From: Rhytidiadelphus loreus
Lineage: Eukaryota > Streptophyta > Bryopsida > Hypnales > Hylocomiaceae
DNA: 64,000 nucleotides
Direction of reading: 5' to 3'
Assembly (NCBI GenBank): GCA_947034895.1
Contig: OX344761.1
Span: 83,779,839 to 83,843,838, forward strand
Positions within the stretch are counted from its first letter, which is position 1. Each line of letters begins with the position of its first letter. Shown here one piece after another: positions 37,440 to 48,500 of this stretch. The notes beneath the pieces are model-generated. The model saw only the letters and a list, made by a program, of their open reading frames with translations. It ran no database searches and was not told where the DNA came from. A program made the position numbers and the translations under genes.

Positions 37440-37950
37440 GAACAAGAAGAAAAAAGGCAATAAGTGCTAAAAAATAACAACAAATACAAGTTAAGATGCA
37501 CAAGAAACAATAAGGAGCAACTACTAAGAGGTAACAAGAAACAACAAAAAACAAATAAGAAACAAAAAAAGAAAACAAAAAGTAAGAAAAAAGAAAAAAG
37601 AAAAAAGAAAAAAGAAAGAAGAAAGAAGAAAGAAGAAAGAATTAAGATGCAAGAAGAAAAAACAAGAAGCAAGAGTGAAGATGCAACAAAAGGCAACAAC
37701 TTTAAGAAGTAAGAGTAACTCAAGATGCAACAAAAGACAACAACTAAGAAGCAACAGTGAATTCAAGATGCAACAAAACACAACAACTAAGAAACAAGAG
37801 TGAACTCAAGATGCAACAAAACACAACAATTAAGAAATAAGAGTGAATTCAAGATGCAACAAAACATAACAATTAAGAAACAAGAGTGAACTCAAAGAGA
37901 CAAGAGACAAGAGACAACAAAAGGTAAGGAAGAAGAGTCAAAAGAAGTAG
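37440..37950. repeat. Purine-rich low-complexity tract
   Basis: Plus strand is almost only A and G/C-poor triplets: AGAAACAACA, AAAAGAAAAAAG and then a roughly 45-50 bp repeat with GATGCAACAAAA, CAACAA-TAAGAA and AAGAGTGAA. It gives long Phe/Leu/Ser/Cys ORFs on the minus strand, which I regard as artefacts. Confidence 0.7.
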
Positions 37951-38125
37951 TAGCTAGGGTTTTGAAACCCTAAAAAAATGACGGCTAGGGTTTCAAAACC
38001 CTAAAAAGTGGTGGCTAGGGTTTCAAAACCCTAAAAAAATGATGGCTAGGGTTTCAAAACCTTAAAAAGTGGTGACTAAGGTTTCAAAATCCTTAAAAAG
38101 TGGTGATTAGGTTTCAAAATTTTAA
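37951..38125. repeat. 30-31 bp tandem repeat of small palindromes
   Basis: Six units, starting near 37953, 37984, 38014, 38045, 38074 and 38105, each with TAGGGTTTCAAAACCCTA or a decayed form, separated by AAAAGTGGTGG or AAAATGATGG. Decay increases towards the right. Confidence 0.8.
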
Positions 38126-38470
38126 ACGATGGCTTATCTATATGTTTTTGGATTGCCCATGTTTTTTTTAGGTTGCCCAAAAACAAAAAAAATTTACTAC
38201 CATGAAAATATGACCAATAATATAACTCAATGTTCTCAAACGAGTTCCCTACTGTTCCCTATGAAATACTTTGGTGTTCCCAACGGACGTATAATATACA
38301 CCCATGAAGTACAAGACCCAAAAACGACTGACAGTCATATTTTGCAGTCATATTTTGCAGTCATATTTCTCCCCAAGGTATTGACCTCCAAGAATATGAC
38401 TGTGAGTAGTTGCCAGTCATCCTCAGTCATATTTTTGCAATCATAAAACACTGCCGTTGTTGTAGTGTAA

Positions 38471-38952
38471 CAAAAGAGAAAATTCAATTCAAGCTAGATG
38501 ACGTCATGTTGACAACAATGAAGATGCTAGAATGAGAGAGTGAAGAAGTGTTGCAAACCACATAGACTAAGTTTTTGTGGTGTGCTTAGCTATTACCTTC
38601 ATTGGCTCTAACTTCGTTGATTCTTGGTGAAATTCAACTATTCTTTTTAGTATTTCTATAAGATTGTGTGTACTAGTACTTCTTTTGGTTTTGTAGAGGT
38701 TGTAAGGGAGAATGAAGTTAATTTCTTGAGAAAAAAATTCAACATTGTAGCCTTGATATATAGACATGGGTGAGAATAATAGAAAGATTGGAAAGATAGT
38801 AGGTTTGTTGCAATCTATAGCTTATAGAGTAAAAAAAGAGACTTTATTCCAATCTAGAATTGTCTAATGGAGGTTGTCCTTAGATCCTTACAACGTAGAA
38901 GGGGCAATATGCTTCATGCCTAATTATTGTTAGCAGTTTAGAAACTACAATA
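38471..38952. other. Spacer between the CACTA element and the Tc1 relic
   Basis: AT-rich. It may contain the decayed N-terminal part of the Tc1-type element, but no readable segment was found. Confidence 0.35.
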
Positions 38953-39679
38953 GAGATAGCAAGAGTATTTAGAAGATAATAAGAAGATTGTTCTAAAGCA
39001 AACAATCTTTCTTCTTTGAGTAAAAAAAGCATACATGAATTTTTTTGTTTTGCTCAAACCTACAAAGACTGGACAATGAGTGACTAGACGCAAATGGCAT
39101 TTATTTAGTGATGAAACAAAAGTAAATCATTTCGATTGTAATAGGACACAGTATTGGATAGATGACAAGAAAAACATTCTTGCACATGCAATGAAACAAA
39201 TTGTTAAGCATAGTGGAGGTTCTATAATGCCTTGGAGTTGTTTGACGTATAATAGAGTGGAGTCATTGCATAATATAGAAGGGTGATTGAATGCTAAAGG
39301 CTATCTTACAATTTTAAAGGCAAATTTGTACACCACCATGCGTGGATTTGGCTTAAATCTTGAACAAGTCATTTTTCAATAAGACAATGTTGGTATGCAT
39401 ACAACAAAGGTTGTTCAAGAATGTTTTGGGTTTAAGTAAAGCCCAAACATTGTATTATAGAATGACATGTACAATACCTTGACCTAAATTCCATTAAACA
39501 TGTCTAGGCTTCACTCAAACAACAATCAAAGTCTTATCCTTTAATTATGGGAGCAAGTGCAAGAGATTTTCTTTTCCATCAATCTAAAAGAGTGTAAGAG
39601 ATTATATGCTAGCATGCTTGATCAAATTATACCTCTTTGGGTTGTAAAAACTAAGTCTATGTACATATTGTATTTTTAA
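38953..39679 (+). pseudogene. Tc1-type transposase relic
   Basis: A broken transposase readable in pieces across frames: EIARVFRR, LSKK, FAQTYKDWTMSD (then a stop where Trp is expected), FSDETKVN from about 39104, GGSIMPWSC near 39218, LNAKGYLTIL, EQVIFQ-stop-DNVGMHT near 39366-39400, LDLNSIKHV-stop-ASLKQQ near 39478-39525, and a C-terminal segment WEQVQEIF ... SM to the stop at 39677-39679. The DE motif of FSDE and the DN motif mark two catalytic Asp positions; the third acidic position in DLNPIE is Lys here. At least five stops and two frameshifts. The order and motifs fit Tc1-like DD34E transposases, not the DD39D mariners usual in plants. Inactive. Confidence 0.75.
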
Positions 39680-40857
39680 CATTTTTGTTGATTTGTTTAA
39701 TTAAAATCATTATTTCATCATTATGGTGTTGTATATCACTTCATACTCTACAATTTCTATTTTCAAAGTTTTTTATTTTGATCAATCATTTTCACTACAT
39801 TGTCATTTGAGTTTATTTGTTACTCTCATAGACTCAATATTAGTAGAACTAAGAGTCTAATGACTATATCAAGAGGTTTTTATAGTACAAAAGAATGGCT
39901 CACAACCTCTTGACATCAACCGTTGCTTAGTAAGTGTCTCTAGGCCTCATAAAACTATTCACCTCCTTATTTGAACATGCTCCACAAAAATATGAGCTAG
40001 TTCAAGAAGAAAACTCAACTTCGTTGAACCCATTTGTGGACACCATTAGATACTCTTTGCAAAACAAACAAAGACAAAGGTACACTCATATAATTTAGTA
40101 ATTTCAAAACTACAACGTTGTTTTATTGCATTTTCCCTCCACCCATGTGACAAATGTCATTCTTGACATTGTAGTGTACCTCAATGTCAAAATCTTTTAA
40201 AATTGATTGTCAACATACATCCTTTATAAATAGATTTCATCAAAATAGTGATTCACATAGATATAAGATATAGAGCATACAATTTGTTTTATACAACCTT
40301 CTTTAATATTACACTCTATAATTGCACATTTCATATAAATCTTGAGAGTTTGTCAAATGACATTGAAATTTGATACAAGATCTTCTACATGTCAAGATAG
40401 GTATTTATAATGAGATCAATTGCATCTAGAAATTCCTTCTCTTTCAAAACATGGTTATTTGATAAGGTTAGTTTTGTTGTAGAAGTGGTATCATAATACA
40501 ATTTTAGTGGAAATAATACCATAGTTCAATTGTCCCCAAGCTATATTAGCAAGTAGGTACAAAGGTATTAATTGCAAGGATGGAATTCATCATCTAGGTC
40601 CATGAGACTTAGATAGTTGAGTCATTTCCAACAAATGCTTTGTTCATGCAAATCTTTGAAACCAGGTTTAACCTTCTTTTTTTGACAAGTAGAGAAATAA
40701 TCAAAAGTCTCACCATAAAAATAAACATTAGATTGATGTTTGTAGTCTTTGTATCCAATGCCTTGAAAAGAGTACACTTGTCTAATTTGACATTGATGAC
40801 TTGTACTTTACAATAATTTTGTGTAGATTTGATGTACTAGCATCTACTTAAAAGAAA
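39680..40857. other. AT-rich intergenic DNA upstream of the SAXO-like gene
   Basis: No gene or paired element recognised. The terminal inverted repeat of the Tc1 relic should lie near the start of this stretch but is not visible. Confidence 0.4.
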
Positions 40858-41777
40858 ATGGTCAATGTGAAAGGAGGACCCGAGCGCCCAATTAGTCCAG
40901 CTTGTGATCCTAAATCGGGTGTAAGTAGTCTTATTCTAAAATTTAATTAATTGTTTGGTAGTGCATATTTGGAATATGATCAAAATCATGTTTGTATAAA
41001 GTATGTTTTTTAGTAAATTTTTGTACATTCATTAGTTTAAAATAATCAACATTTGGTTTGATTCTACAGGAAGGTAAACAATGCATTTGTAAGGTGTGCA
41101 CATGTGGCTTCCACAAATGTCCACAAAAACACACATCTGTTCATACCAAATTTGGTGACAAGACGATTTCTGAGTATTGTGCGAAATATCCTGAATGGCC
41201 GATGCCCAAAAAATTTGTCCGCAAAATTCCTCCAAATGAAAATGCAAATCTTAAAATTGCCTCTAATACAACTTATAGTGATGACTTTGTTAAGCATCCT
41301 TGGGGACCAGCTCCGTTGTGGCGACCACCTGTTAAACACGATATGACTGGTCCAATTCAAAAAGAAACCACGTATAACGTCGACTATTGGGATAAATCTA
41401 AACATATGCAAGCTCGAACCCGAATACCTCCTCAAAAACATGATGGAGGGGGGAAATTTTCGGGCCAATCTCTCTATTCTGTTGAATTTAAGGACCCGGG
41501 AAAAATCCCACCGGCCAAAATTATAAGACACGGTGATAACTTGGGGAGCCATGGTGCCAAATTCGACTCAGATACCACGTACCATGACGACTATAGGGAA
41601 TGGAAAATGCCGGCTAAATACGTACATAAAAAAGCAGACAATCCTCAACCTACTGGGAAAATTCAAGGCCCAACCACGTACCAAGTGGACTTCCAAAACA
41701 GACAAATTCCAGGAAAATGCCCCGTTGCTGCACGTGGCAAACCTAATATTGTTTGTGGTGATCATATGTGCTATTAA
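40858..41777 (+). CDS. SAXO-like axonemal microtubule-stabilising protein
   Basis: Microtubule inner/associated protein of cilia and flagella (SAXO, formerly FAM154, MAP6-related). Exons 40858-40920 and 41070-41777 (donor GTAAGT, acceptor TACAG, phase 0) give 256 residues. Residues 26-39 hold the family signature CICKVCTCGFHKCP. About six repeats of the Mn type follow, each ending in a TTY-DDF/VDY/VEF-like unit 30-40 residues apart (TTYSDDF, TTYNVDY, SLYSVEF, TTYHDDY, TTYQVDF), with WPMPKKF and WKMPAKY linkers. Expected in the axoneme or basal body of motile sperm. The ATG at 40858 opens exon 1 in frame; transcription start unseen. The stop codon TAA lies in the TTAA flanking a MITE, so the 3' UTR is transposon-derived. 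Length is short compared with vertebrate SAXO1 but normal for protist and plant forms as I recall them. Confidence 0.88.
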
Positions 41778-41911
41778 GGTAGTCTGCTCTAAAAGTGACC
41801 ATGTTCTAAATGCAACCCCTATTTAGGGACGAGTGACATGTTGTTTGAAATATCTGTTATTGTCAATGATGAATTAGGTAGGCTTAATGGTCACTTTAAG
41901 AGCAGACTACC
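41778..41911. mobile_element. 134 bp TTAA-flanked MITE at the SAXO stop codon
   Basis: Terminal inverted repeats of 24 bp with one mismatch: GGTAGTCTGCTCTAAAAGTG at the left, GGTAGTCTGCTCTTAAAGTG (complement) at the right. TTAA flanks both sides (41774-41777 and 41912-41915). The left TTAA contributes the TAA stop of the SAXO-like gene. Its ends differ from the CCCCTAAAGG family. A shorter TA duplication cannot be excluded because TTAA contains TA. Confidence 0.75.
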
Positions 41912-41915
41912 TTAA

Positions 41916-42457
41916 AATTATTTTCCTTCTAATGCCTCTATCAACATTCATTTGGTCATTGGTAAATGAATGCTTTAGCATTCTAAAATTTTGTAAGCAT
42001 TCTATGATGTTGTAAGTATGGGACCCTTGTCAAATTATTAATATTCTTAATTATTATCCTATTTTTAAGGATGCCAAATGTATTAAGGAAGAAAAAAGTT
42101 GCACATTTTTATTTTGCCATTCTCTCTTCAGCATGCCATAGAGTTGTGTAACTAGTGTTGATGTTGTGATAATAGAAAATGAACAAAAAAGATTGAAATT
42201 ATTTGTAAATAAAATAAAATTCAAGGTATTTGTTTTATAAATAATGCATTTGATAATTGTGTTGAATGATGAATTACTAAATTTGAAAATAAATCTAATT
42301 TTCAAAACAATTTTTTTAATGCTTAATATGGAACTACTAAAAATTTTAAAGGATCATCATTTGATTTAAAAAATATATGAACGACACATTGAAATTTTAT
42401 TTTGGTAAATTATTTGTCTAGAAGATCCAAAGTTTCAAGACCTTTCAATTTACAATA
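41916..42457. other. AT-rich intergenic DNA
   Basis: Probably includes the displaced 3' UTR of the SAXO-like gene. No other feature seen. Confidence 0.4.
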
Positions 42458-42465
42458 CTTTGAAC

Positions 42466-43048
42466 CCCGGGGAGGACACTCCCTATGTTTTAGCAAACTA
42501 CGTGCGGCGGAAAAAGTAAAACAAGTAATACACCTTAAAATTTAATTTCTTTTTCAAAAAAAAAATTATGGATAGATTTTACTACTTTATAAGTTTATGT
42601 TTTGAATTATTGGTATTTTTTTGTGCTAATAGTAATTAGTTATAAATTTTTGAAGAAAAAAGATACACTGTAAAGCTGAAAATAACTTTCACACCTCTAT
42701 ATTATATAAGAAAAAAAATTTGAAAAATGAAAAAAAAATTATATAGAATAGCTTTCTATTGAAAGTTTATTTTGGTTGAATATTGATGCAATAGTCATCT
42801 TCATGTGAGCTCTATAAATATTTTAGTTGGAGAACATGCCATTTTAGTTCATTTTTCAACCCTTTCTAGACAATATATCTTATGTTATTTGGAATTGAAT
42901 TTTTTGTCAATAGAAACCTTTAGTCATTGTTAAACAAAGCTCAAAATTTTAGAATGAAATTATAGTTTATTCAAGGTGAATTACATGAATTACTTTTTCC
43001 ACCGCCGCACGTAGGTACCCCAAATGTAGTGAGAGTGTCCTCCCCTAG
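42466..43048. mobile_element. hAT-like MITE
   Basis: The 583 bp element has an 8 bp target duplication CTTTGAAC (42458-42465 and 43049-43056). The ends are CCCGGGGAGGACACTC and CTAGGGGAGGACACTC (complement); the inverted homology resumes inside with ACTACGTGCGGCGG or CCTACGTGCGGCGG and AAAAAGTAA, giving arms of about 70 bp. An 8 bp duplication with ends like CTAGGGG fits the hAT superfamily. No coding capacity. Confidence 0.8.
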
Positions 43049-43105
43049 CTTTGAACAAGCCATGGAAAAACTTTGATTGTACATGTATAGGTTCTATCTT
43101 TAATT

Positions 43106-43221
43106 CACTAGTAGAAAATCAAGAATTTGTTGATTTCAACATATTTATGTCAAAATCAAGCAGAAAATTGACCCAAATCAACGCGACCAAAACAACAAAA
43201 ATTTCACATTTTCTACTAATG
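43106..43221. mobile_element. Mini-CACTA MITE (116 bp)
   Basis: It starts CACTAGTAGAAAAT and ends in the complement of CATTAGTAGAAAATG, flanked by ATT on both sides (43103-43105 and 43222-43224). The 3 bp duplication and CACTA-type start support the class; the C-to-T change at the right end shows decay. Confidence 0.55.
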
Positions 43222-43224
43222 ATT

Positions 43225-44400
43225 GCATATTTTCATTCTCATTTTCAAACCCCGCATGAGTAATTTAAAACATTAATATATTCAAAATAAATTAACAAGA
43301 ATGCATATTATAGTGGAGAAATAATCATTCTAAAACATTATAATATAAAATCTTAGCAATGCTTTTCTATATTTATTTTGTGGAAATTTTTTGGTCTCAA
43401 AATTTCAATCACAAACATTGTTTTTTTTAGAATTTTGAAGTGCTTTAATGCAATTTGACAATGTTTTGGTCTTTCATTGTATGTCCCATTTGAAATTCTC
43501 ACTCTAGAATTCTGATTCATAGAGTATTAAATTTTATTTGATACATCAAATTATATGATATTTATAATAAACACAAGTAGAGACATGGATAGTGTAGACA
43601 AGAGAACCACATGACAAATTAGACCAACGGTGGATCTTTTTTAAGCCATTTTTATGATCTATGCAATCAAACCTTGTTTTCTCTACAAAAAATTACACAA
43701 AAACAAGTTATGGAATAATGAGTGATGTTTTGAAATTTTAAAATCCTAAAAAACATTGGCATATATCTTATTTGGAAGGAAAAAACTAATCTACTATACT
43801 ATGCAAAATTCTTTTCTTTACCTCTATGGTAATATGGGTTTAAACAAGACAATGGTTCTTTGGATAATTGGAATATCTTTTCAAGGAGCTAGGATTGATA
43901 TCATATACTCCCTTTGTATCAAAACAATACCAGTGTTTCCTTTGTATTTTACATTGATTTGTCCGAATAGCTATGGGGAAAAATCAATGTCACTTGCTAA
44001 TTAGTGTTACCATAAAATTTTATTTTGGAAAAAATTGATAATACTAAGGGATATTCAAACTCCACTAATTCAAAATAGTATTAATCCAATAAATTATAGT
44101 CACTCACACTATCGGTAGTAGGCCTAGTATTATAACAAATCAATGTAAAAATCAATGTCACCAGAAAAACAACTCAAAAGTCAATAAATTGGGCTAGGGT
44201 AAATTAGCTCCTTCATTGCCTCCCGCAATTTATCCCCAGGAAAAACATTGGAATTTTTTATTTGCAACACATCATAAAATTAGAAATTTGACTTCATTAT
44301 TGCAATCGGAGGCCTCAAATTTGGTATGAGAGGCAAAGAAATGCAAAAAAACTTGGCATAAAATAGGAGGCAATTTTTTGCAATTTTTTACAATTACCCT
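43225..44400. other. AT-rich intergenic DNA
   Basis: No gene recognised. A TTTTACATTGATTTG and complement pair (about 43946 and 44136) forms an inverted repeat without clear ends or target duplication. Confidence 0.4.
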
Positions 44401-45579
44401 TGGTTGGGGCAAATGAGGGGCTGATGCCGGAACGAATGTGTTGATTCTTCTTACCAATCCTGACATCTTTCCAGGAACATCTTTATCTTTCCGACCCCAG
44501 CAGAGCATCTTCGTCTCTCTCCCCCCATTTCTTTACCGCGAGACAGGCAGGCACACCCCAACCATGGCCCATGGCCATTGCGCCACTTGCTTGTGTCCTC
44601 GCTTCTTCCACCTCGCGTCCTCTGCGACCATCCCCCACTCCCTTCCCATTTGCAAATTTCAGGCCACGCTCGTCAAGCTCCCGTCACAACTTTTGACCAA
44701 GTCAAACATCTCCTCTGCCCGTAAACTATCGCCAATTCACATCAAGCCCCTCCCCCAACCTCAACTTTGCACTCTGCAGTGACAGATTGTTCATTTGATC
44801 ACACCTCTTCCGCCCGCGCAAACCAAGCGCGGCGGATTGTTATGTCTCGATTGTGCTTGAGGAGGTGACAGATTCTGTCTCACACGAAGAGGTTTGGGAT
44901 GGGATGATGGCGAGGTGACGATTTTGATCATCCAGGGTTTGGTGATTTTGTGACCACGGAATGTTTGATTGGAGGTTTGGTGTGCGAGTGTGTAGGTGGT
45001 GAATCGATTTTCAGAGGTTGCCGCGATTGAATTCAGGGGCTAGGGTTTTCTTGGTGTGCAATCTCGGAATCGGGAGGTGCTTCGTTTAGGGTATGCTACG
45101 ACATCATCGTTTGGTTTCTTAGGGTTTCGTGGGGTAGGAATTGGTCGCGATTTGCGGTGGTGTCTTGGATCGGGATCGTTGGTGCGAGTGTCGGTGATGT
45201 GTTAAAATTTCTCTCTTTTGGGGGGGTCGGTAGTTTTTAGTTCCGTGTGGCAATTGTGAATGTTCGTGAATCCACTCTGGTTCGGTTGTTGCAGTGGAGA
45301 GTTTTCATTTATTTGGTTTGTCGGTCTCGTGTTGCCGGCCCGGGTCATCGGGATATTGATTCTTGGGAGTTGATGGCCTGTGGCAAATTTGTCCTGTTTT
45401 TTTATCTGATTGGTTTGAATTTGTTGTTTCTTCGTAGGTTGTAGTTTTATGTGGTTGGTGGTTCTCGTGTTGTTGTGAATTTTCCATCTGTCGTCGACTT
45501 CAACAGTCGCTTAGGTGCCCTAGGTGTCATTCTTGGTCTACCTCGTTCTGTTGAGGGATCGTTTCTTTGAGAGAAGAGT
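44401..45579 (+). promoter_or_regulatory. Promoter and long 5' leader of the Ariadne gene
   Basis: Composition shifts from AT-rich to mixed, CpG-containing DNA at about 44400 and stays so to the start codon at 45580. Several GTGATTTTG, AGGGTTT and T-rich stretches look like untranslated leader, possibly with a leader intron. ORFs at 44438-44782 and 45247-45444 would be upstream ORFs at most and match no protein family. Confidence 0.45.
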
Positions 45580-48500
45580 ATGGAATCGGAGGACGAAATG
45601 CAAGATGCGTGGGCGGGCACATCGGATGGCGAGTTTGACTACAAAAATGAAGATGAGGACGAGGAATCGGATGCTTTAGTCAGTGATGATGAAAATGACG
45701 AATCTGATTACGGGTTTGATTATTCGAATGCGGACGATCTTCACCCTAGTTCCCGGCTACCCCAGGTACGAATGAAGTATTCTACTGCAAGGTTTTGCAT
45801 ATGTGTGTTGCGCATGCAATGTTGATGAAACGGGAGCTATTGCAAGGACAGAGGTAGAGGCGTCCGTACTAATGCTTTTGCTTCGGAGCTCTTGTTGCTG
45901 GATGCATGTGTATCGATCTGGAAAGACAAAAGAGAGCTTGAAATTTCCAGTACTCTTTAGCATGCCATGAACTGGAGATGCTGAAAGTTATTCTACTTTG
46001 ATTTCTTATTGCAGACTAATTTCACTGTTCTTAGTGAGAAAGATATACGGCTTCGACAAGAAGAAGCCGTGGCAACTATCACTAACTTCTTGTCTATACC
46101 TCCTGTGGATGCCGGGGTGCTGCTGCGGCATTTTAAGTGGTAATTTCCGTTCTTTTGTTGGCAGTACTAGGTTTATATTTAGGTGACCTAATTTGAAAAT
46201 CAGCAATCATCTTGGGGATGCGTTCTGCAGTGTTAAGACTTAGCATAGCAACCTACACATGCACGCTTGTTGGTTTGCGTGAAATCATTACGCATATATT
46301 TGTATGGGAGTGGAAGAAGTAGCTGCCGTTGTTCATTTCTCCTAAAGGACCGGGAGGCCCAAACTGAGTCTCATGTTTTTTAGCAGTGTTGAGTAGGTCA
46401 AACGGGAGCTTCGTTTTGCTTAATTTCACTTCAATTTGACCGGCACAGGCTATCTTATGCTTGGCTATGTTCAGGAGTGTGAGTAAAGTCAATGACGAGT
46501 GGTTTGCTGATGAGGAACGAGTTCGCGCAAGCGTTGGTTTGTTGGAAAAACCCGCGACTAGCAAAAGACCGAACCAGAAAGAGGTACAATGATCTTGTTT
46601 ATTTTCTCTGTGAATTTTTAGATCTTTGTTTTCTCCTTGCTTCCATTCTTAACTTCATCTAGGAAATTTCTGACTCTGATATTTGTTTGCAGTTGACATG
46701 CGAGATTTGTTTCGAGGCGCATCCGTTTGAGAAGATGAGGGCACCTCGATGCGGTCACTATTTTTGTGAGACCTGTTGGACAGGTCAGGTATTGGCGAAC
46801 CATTTTGTAGTAGAGTTATGCTCTAGAATGTTTGTGCCGAACAGTGGACTGACCCAGTACGTTTTTTTTGCTCAGTGTATTGTTATCCTGTGTACAAATA
46901 GACTTGCATGCTGAAGAGTAGGGCGACTCTGGTTACTGGGATCTTTGGAATGGAAGTTTCTATTTTTGAGCACACTTACTATTCGGTTTATTGAAATTGT
47001 TCTCTTTTTATGTGGACAGCTCTAGCATCTGAGCTGGTAACATCTTAGCTTTAAAGTTTGCAATTCTAAAATTATATTGATTGGATAGAAACTGAGGGCC
47101 TTGAAGTTTTGTATCACCTTGAGCATCTTGGCCTGACATGGGTTTAATGTCTTCTCAACTGGATTGGCTTCAGGTTACATTCACACTGCTATTAATGACG
47201 GGCCGGGATGTTTGACTTTGCGATGTGCGGATCCATCATGTGGTTCAGCCATTGGTGAAGATATGGTATTGGGTTTAGTTTCGACTGAGGATCAGCAAAA
47301 GTACATGCGGTATCTCTTAAGGTCTTACGTTGAGGACAATCGGAAGGTTAATGTTCTACTTCATCATATTTTTAGCTATTGCCGTGATTGCTGCTAGTGT
47401 GAGTACGTGGTATGTGTTGGCGGGTGCACACATAATTTTTTGCATAGGTTTTGCGGCAATGGAGGAAGGGTTTATCCTCTATTCTACATCTTCTTTCTTC
47501 ATTAGATGAGGTGCTTTGGAGGGCATGGTATCTGACATGAAGGTGATGTGATTTAGCAGGTCAAGTGGTGCCCTGCCCCTGGCTGTGAATATGCAGTGGA
47601 ATATCAACCTGGCGTTGGTTCTTACGACCTTGTCTGCAAGTGTGGGTTTAACTTTTGCTGGAATGTAAGTACTTTTGACGTTCATTTTGTCCTGCATGCT
47701 TGAATTACCGATAGTCAAACATTAATATATATTTCCAATACAGATTAGCAGATCTCATCATGCTTGTTTGCTTGCTTTCCAGTGTCGGGAAGAGGCACAC
47801 CGGCCTGTGGATTGTGTCACTGTTAACAAGTGGATATTGAAGAATTGTGCCGAGTCAGAGAACATGAACTGGTATGAACTGAAAATATCGGACCCATTGT
47901 AGCTCGTGACTGGTTCTTCTCAACACTTTGGTTCGAGAATCTTCTTGTACAGGGACTGATGCTGAGAAACACTAGTTGTTGGAGGAATTTAGTCTTAGCT
48001 TTTCAGGCATGGGCTTAAAGGACAGTCTGAGGAGTTCTCACTGTGAAATTTACTCATCCTCTCATGGCATCTCCGTTTTCCTTGTGCAGGATTCTAGCAA
48101 ACAGCAAACCTTGTCCCAAATGTAAGAGGCCAATTGAGAAAAACCAAGGCTGCATGCACATCACTTGCACTCCACCTTGCAAATTTGAATTCTGCTGGTA
48201 AGTAATATACTTTGAATGAAAGGAATCATTTAAACTGAAAATTCGCTTTGCCTGTAAGCTCATGAGTTCCAAGTGGCTTACCATTCTTCTTTTGGTATCA
48301 ATCCCTTAAAAGTCTCGACAAGCACAATTGTTGCTTACCACTACACTACATTTTGACAGGCTTTGTCTTGGAGCATGGACTGACCATGGTGAGAGGACTG
48401 GAGGGTTCTATGCATGCAACCGCTACGAAACTGCGAAGCAAGAAGGCGTGGTAGGTGGACAAACCCCTTTTTATGCGATATTTCTTTGGGTCTATTTGGG

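Larger units (their letters stand above)
35605..38467. mobile_element. Non-autonomous CACTA (En/Spm-type) transposon
   Basis: The 2863 bp element has a 3 bp target duplication TAA (35602-35604 and 38468-38470). The ends are CACTACAACAAAAGCAGTG on the left and CACTACAACAACGGCAGTG (complement) on the right, and the inverted repeat continues through TTTTATGA-TGCAAAAA for about 36 bp with three mismatches. AATATGACTG motifs in both orientations crowd both subterminal zones (35669-35770 with 36606-36890, and 38331-38440), as expected for transposase-binding repeats of this superfamily. No transposase ORF is present. The interior holds a nested MITE, a palindrome array, a purine-rich tract (37440-37950) and short tandem palindromes. 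Confidence 0.85.

Noticed and set aside
37333..37781. Hydrophobic Phe/Leu/Cys ORFs on the minus strand that look like membrane proteins
   Set aside because: They come from a purine-rich low-complexity tract inside the CACTA element; three frames are open and none has family features.
41058..41069. Starting the SAXO-like protein at 41058
   Set aside because: That codon is TTG inside intron 1; the ATG-containing exon 40858-40920 joins in frame through a consensus donor and acceptor.
43902..44060. TACTCCCTTTGTATCAAAAC, resembling a Stowaway MITE end
   Set aside because: No matching inverted end or TA duplication could be found.
44438..44782. 114-residue ORF upstream of the Ariadne gene
   Set aside because: No known domain, weak context, and it lies in the probable promoter or leader.
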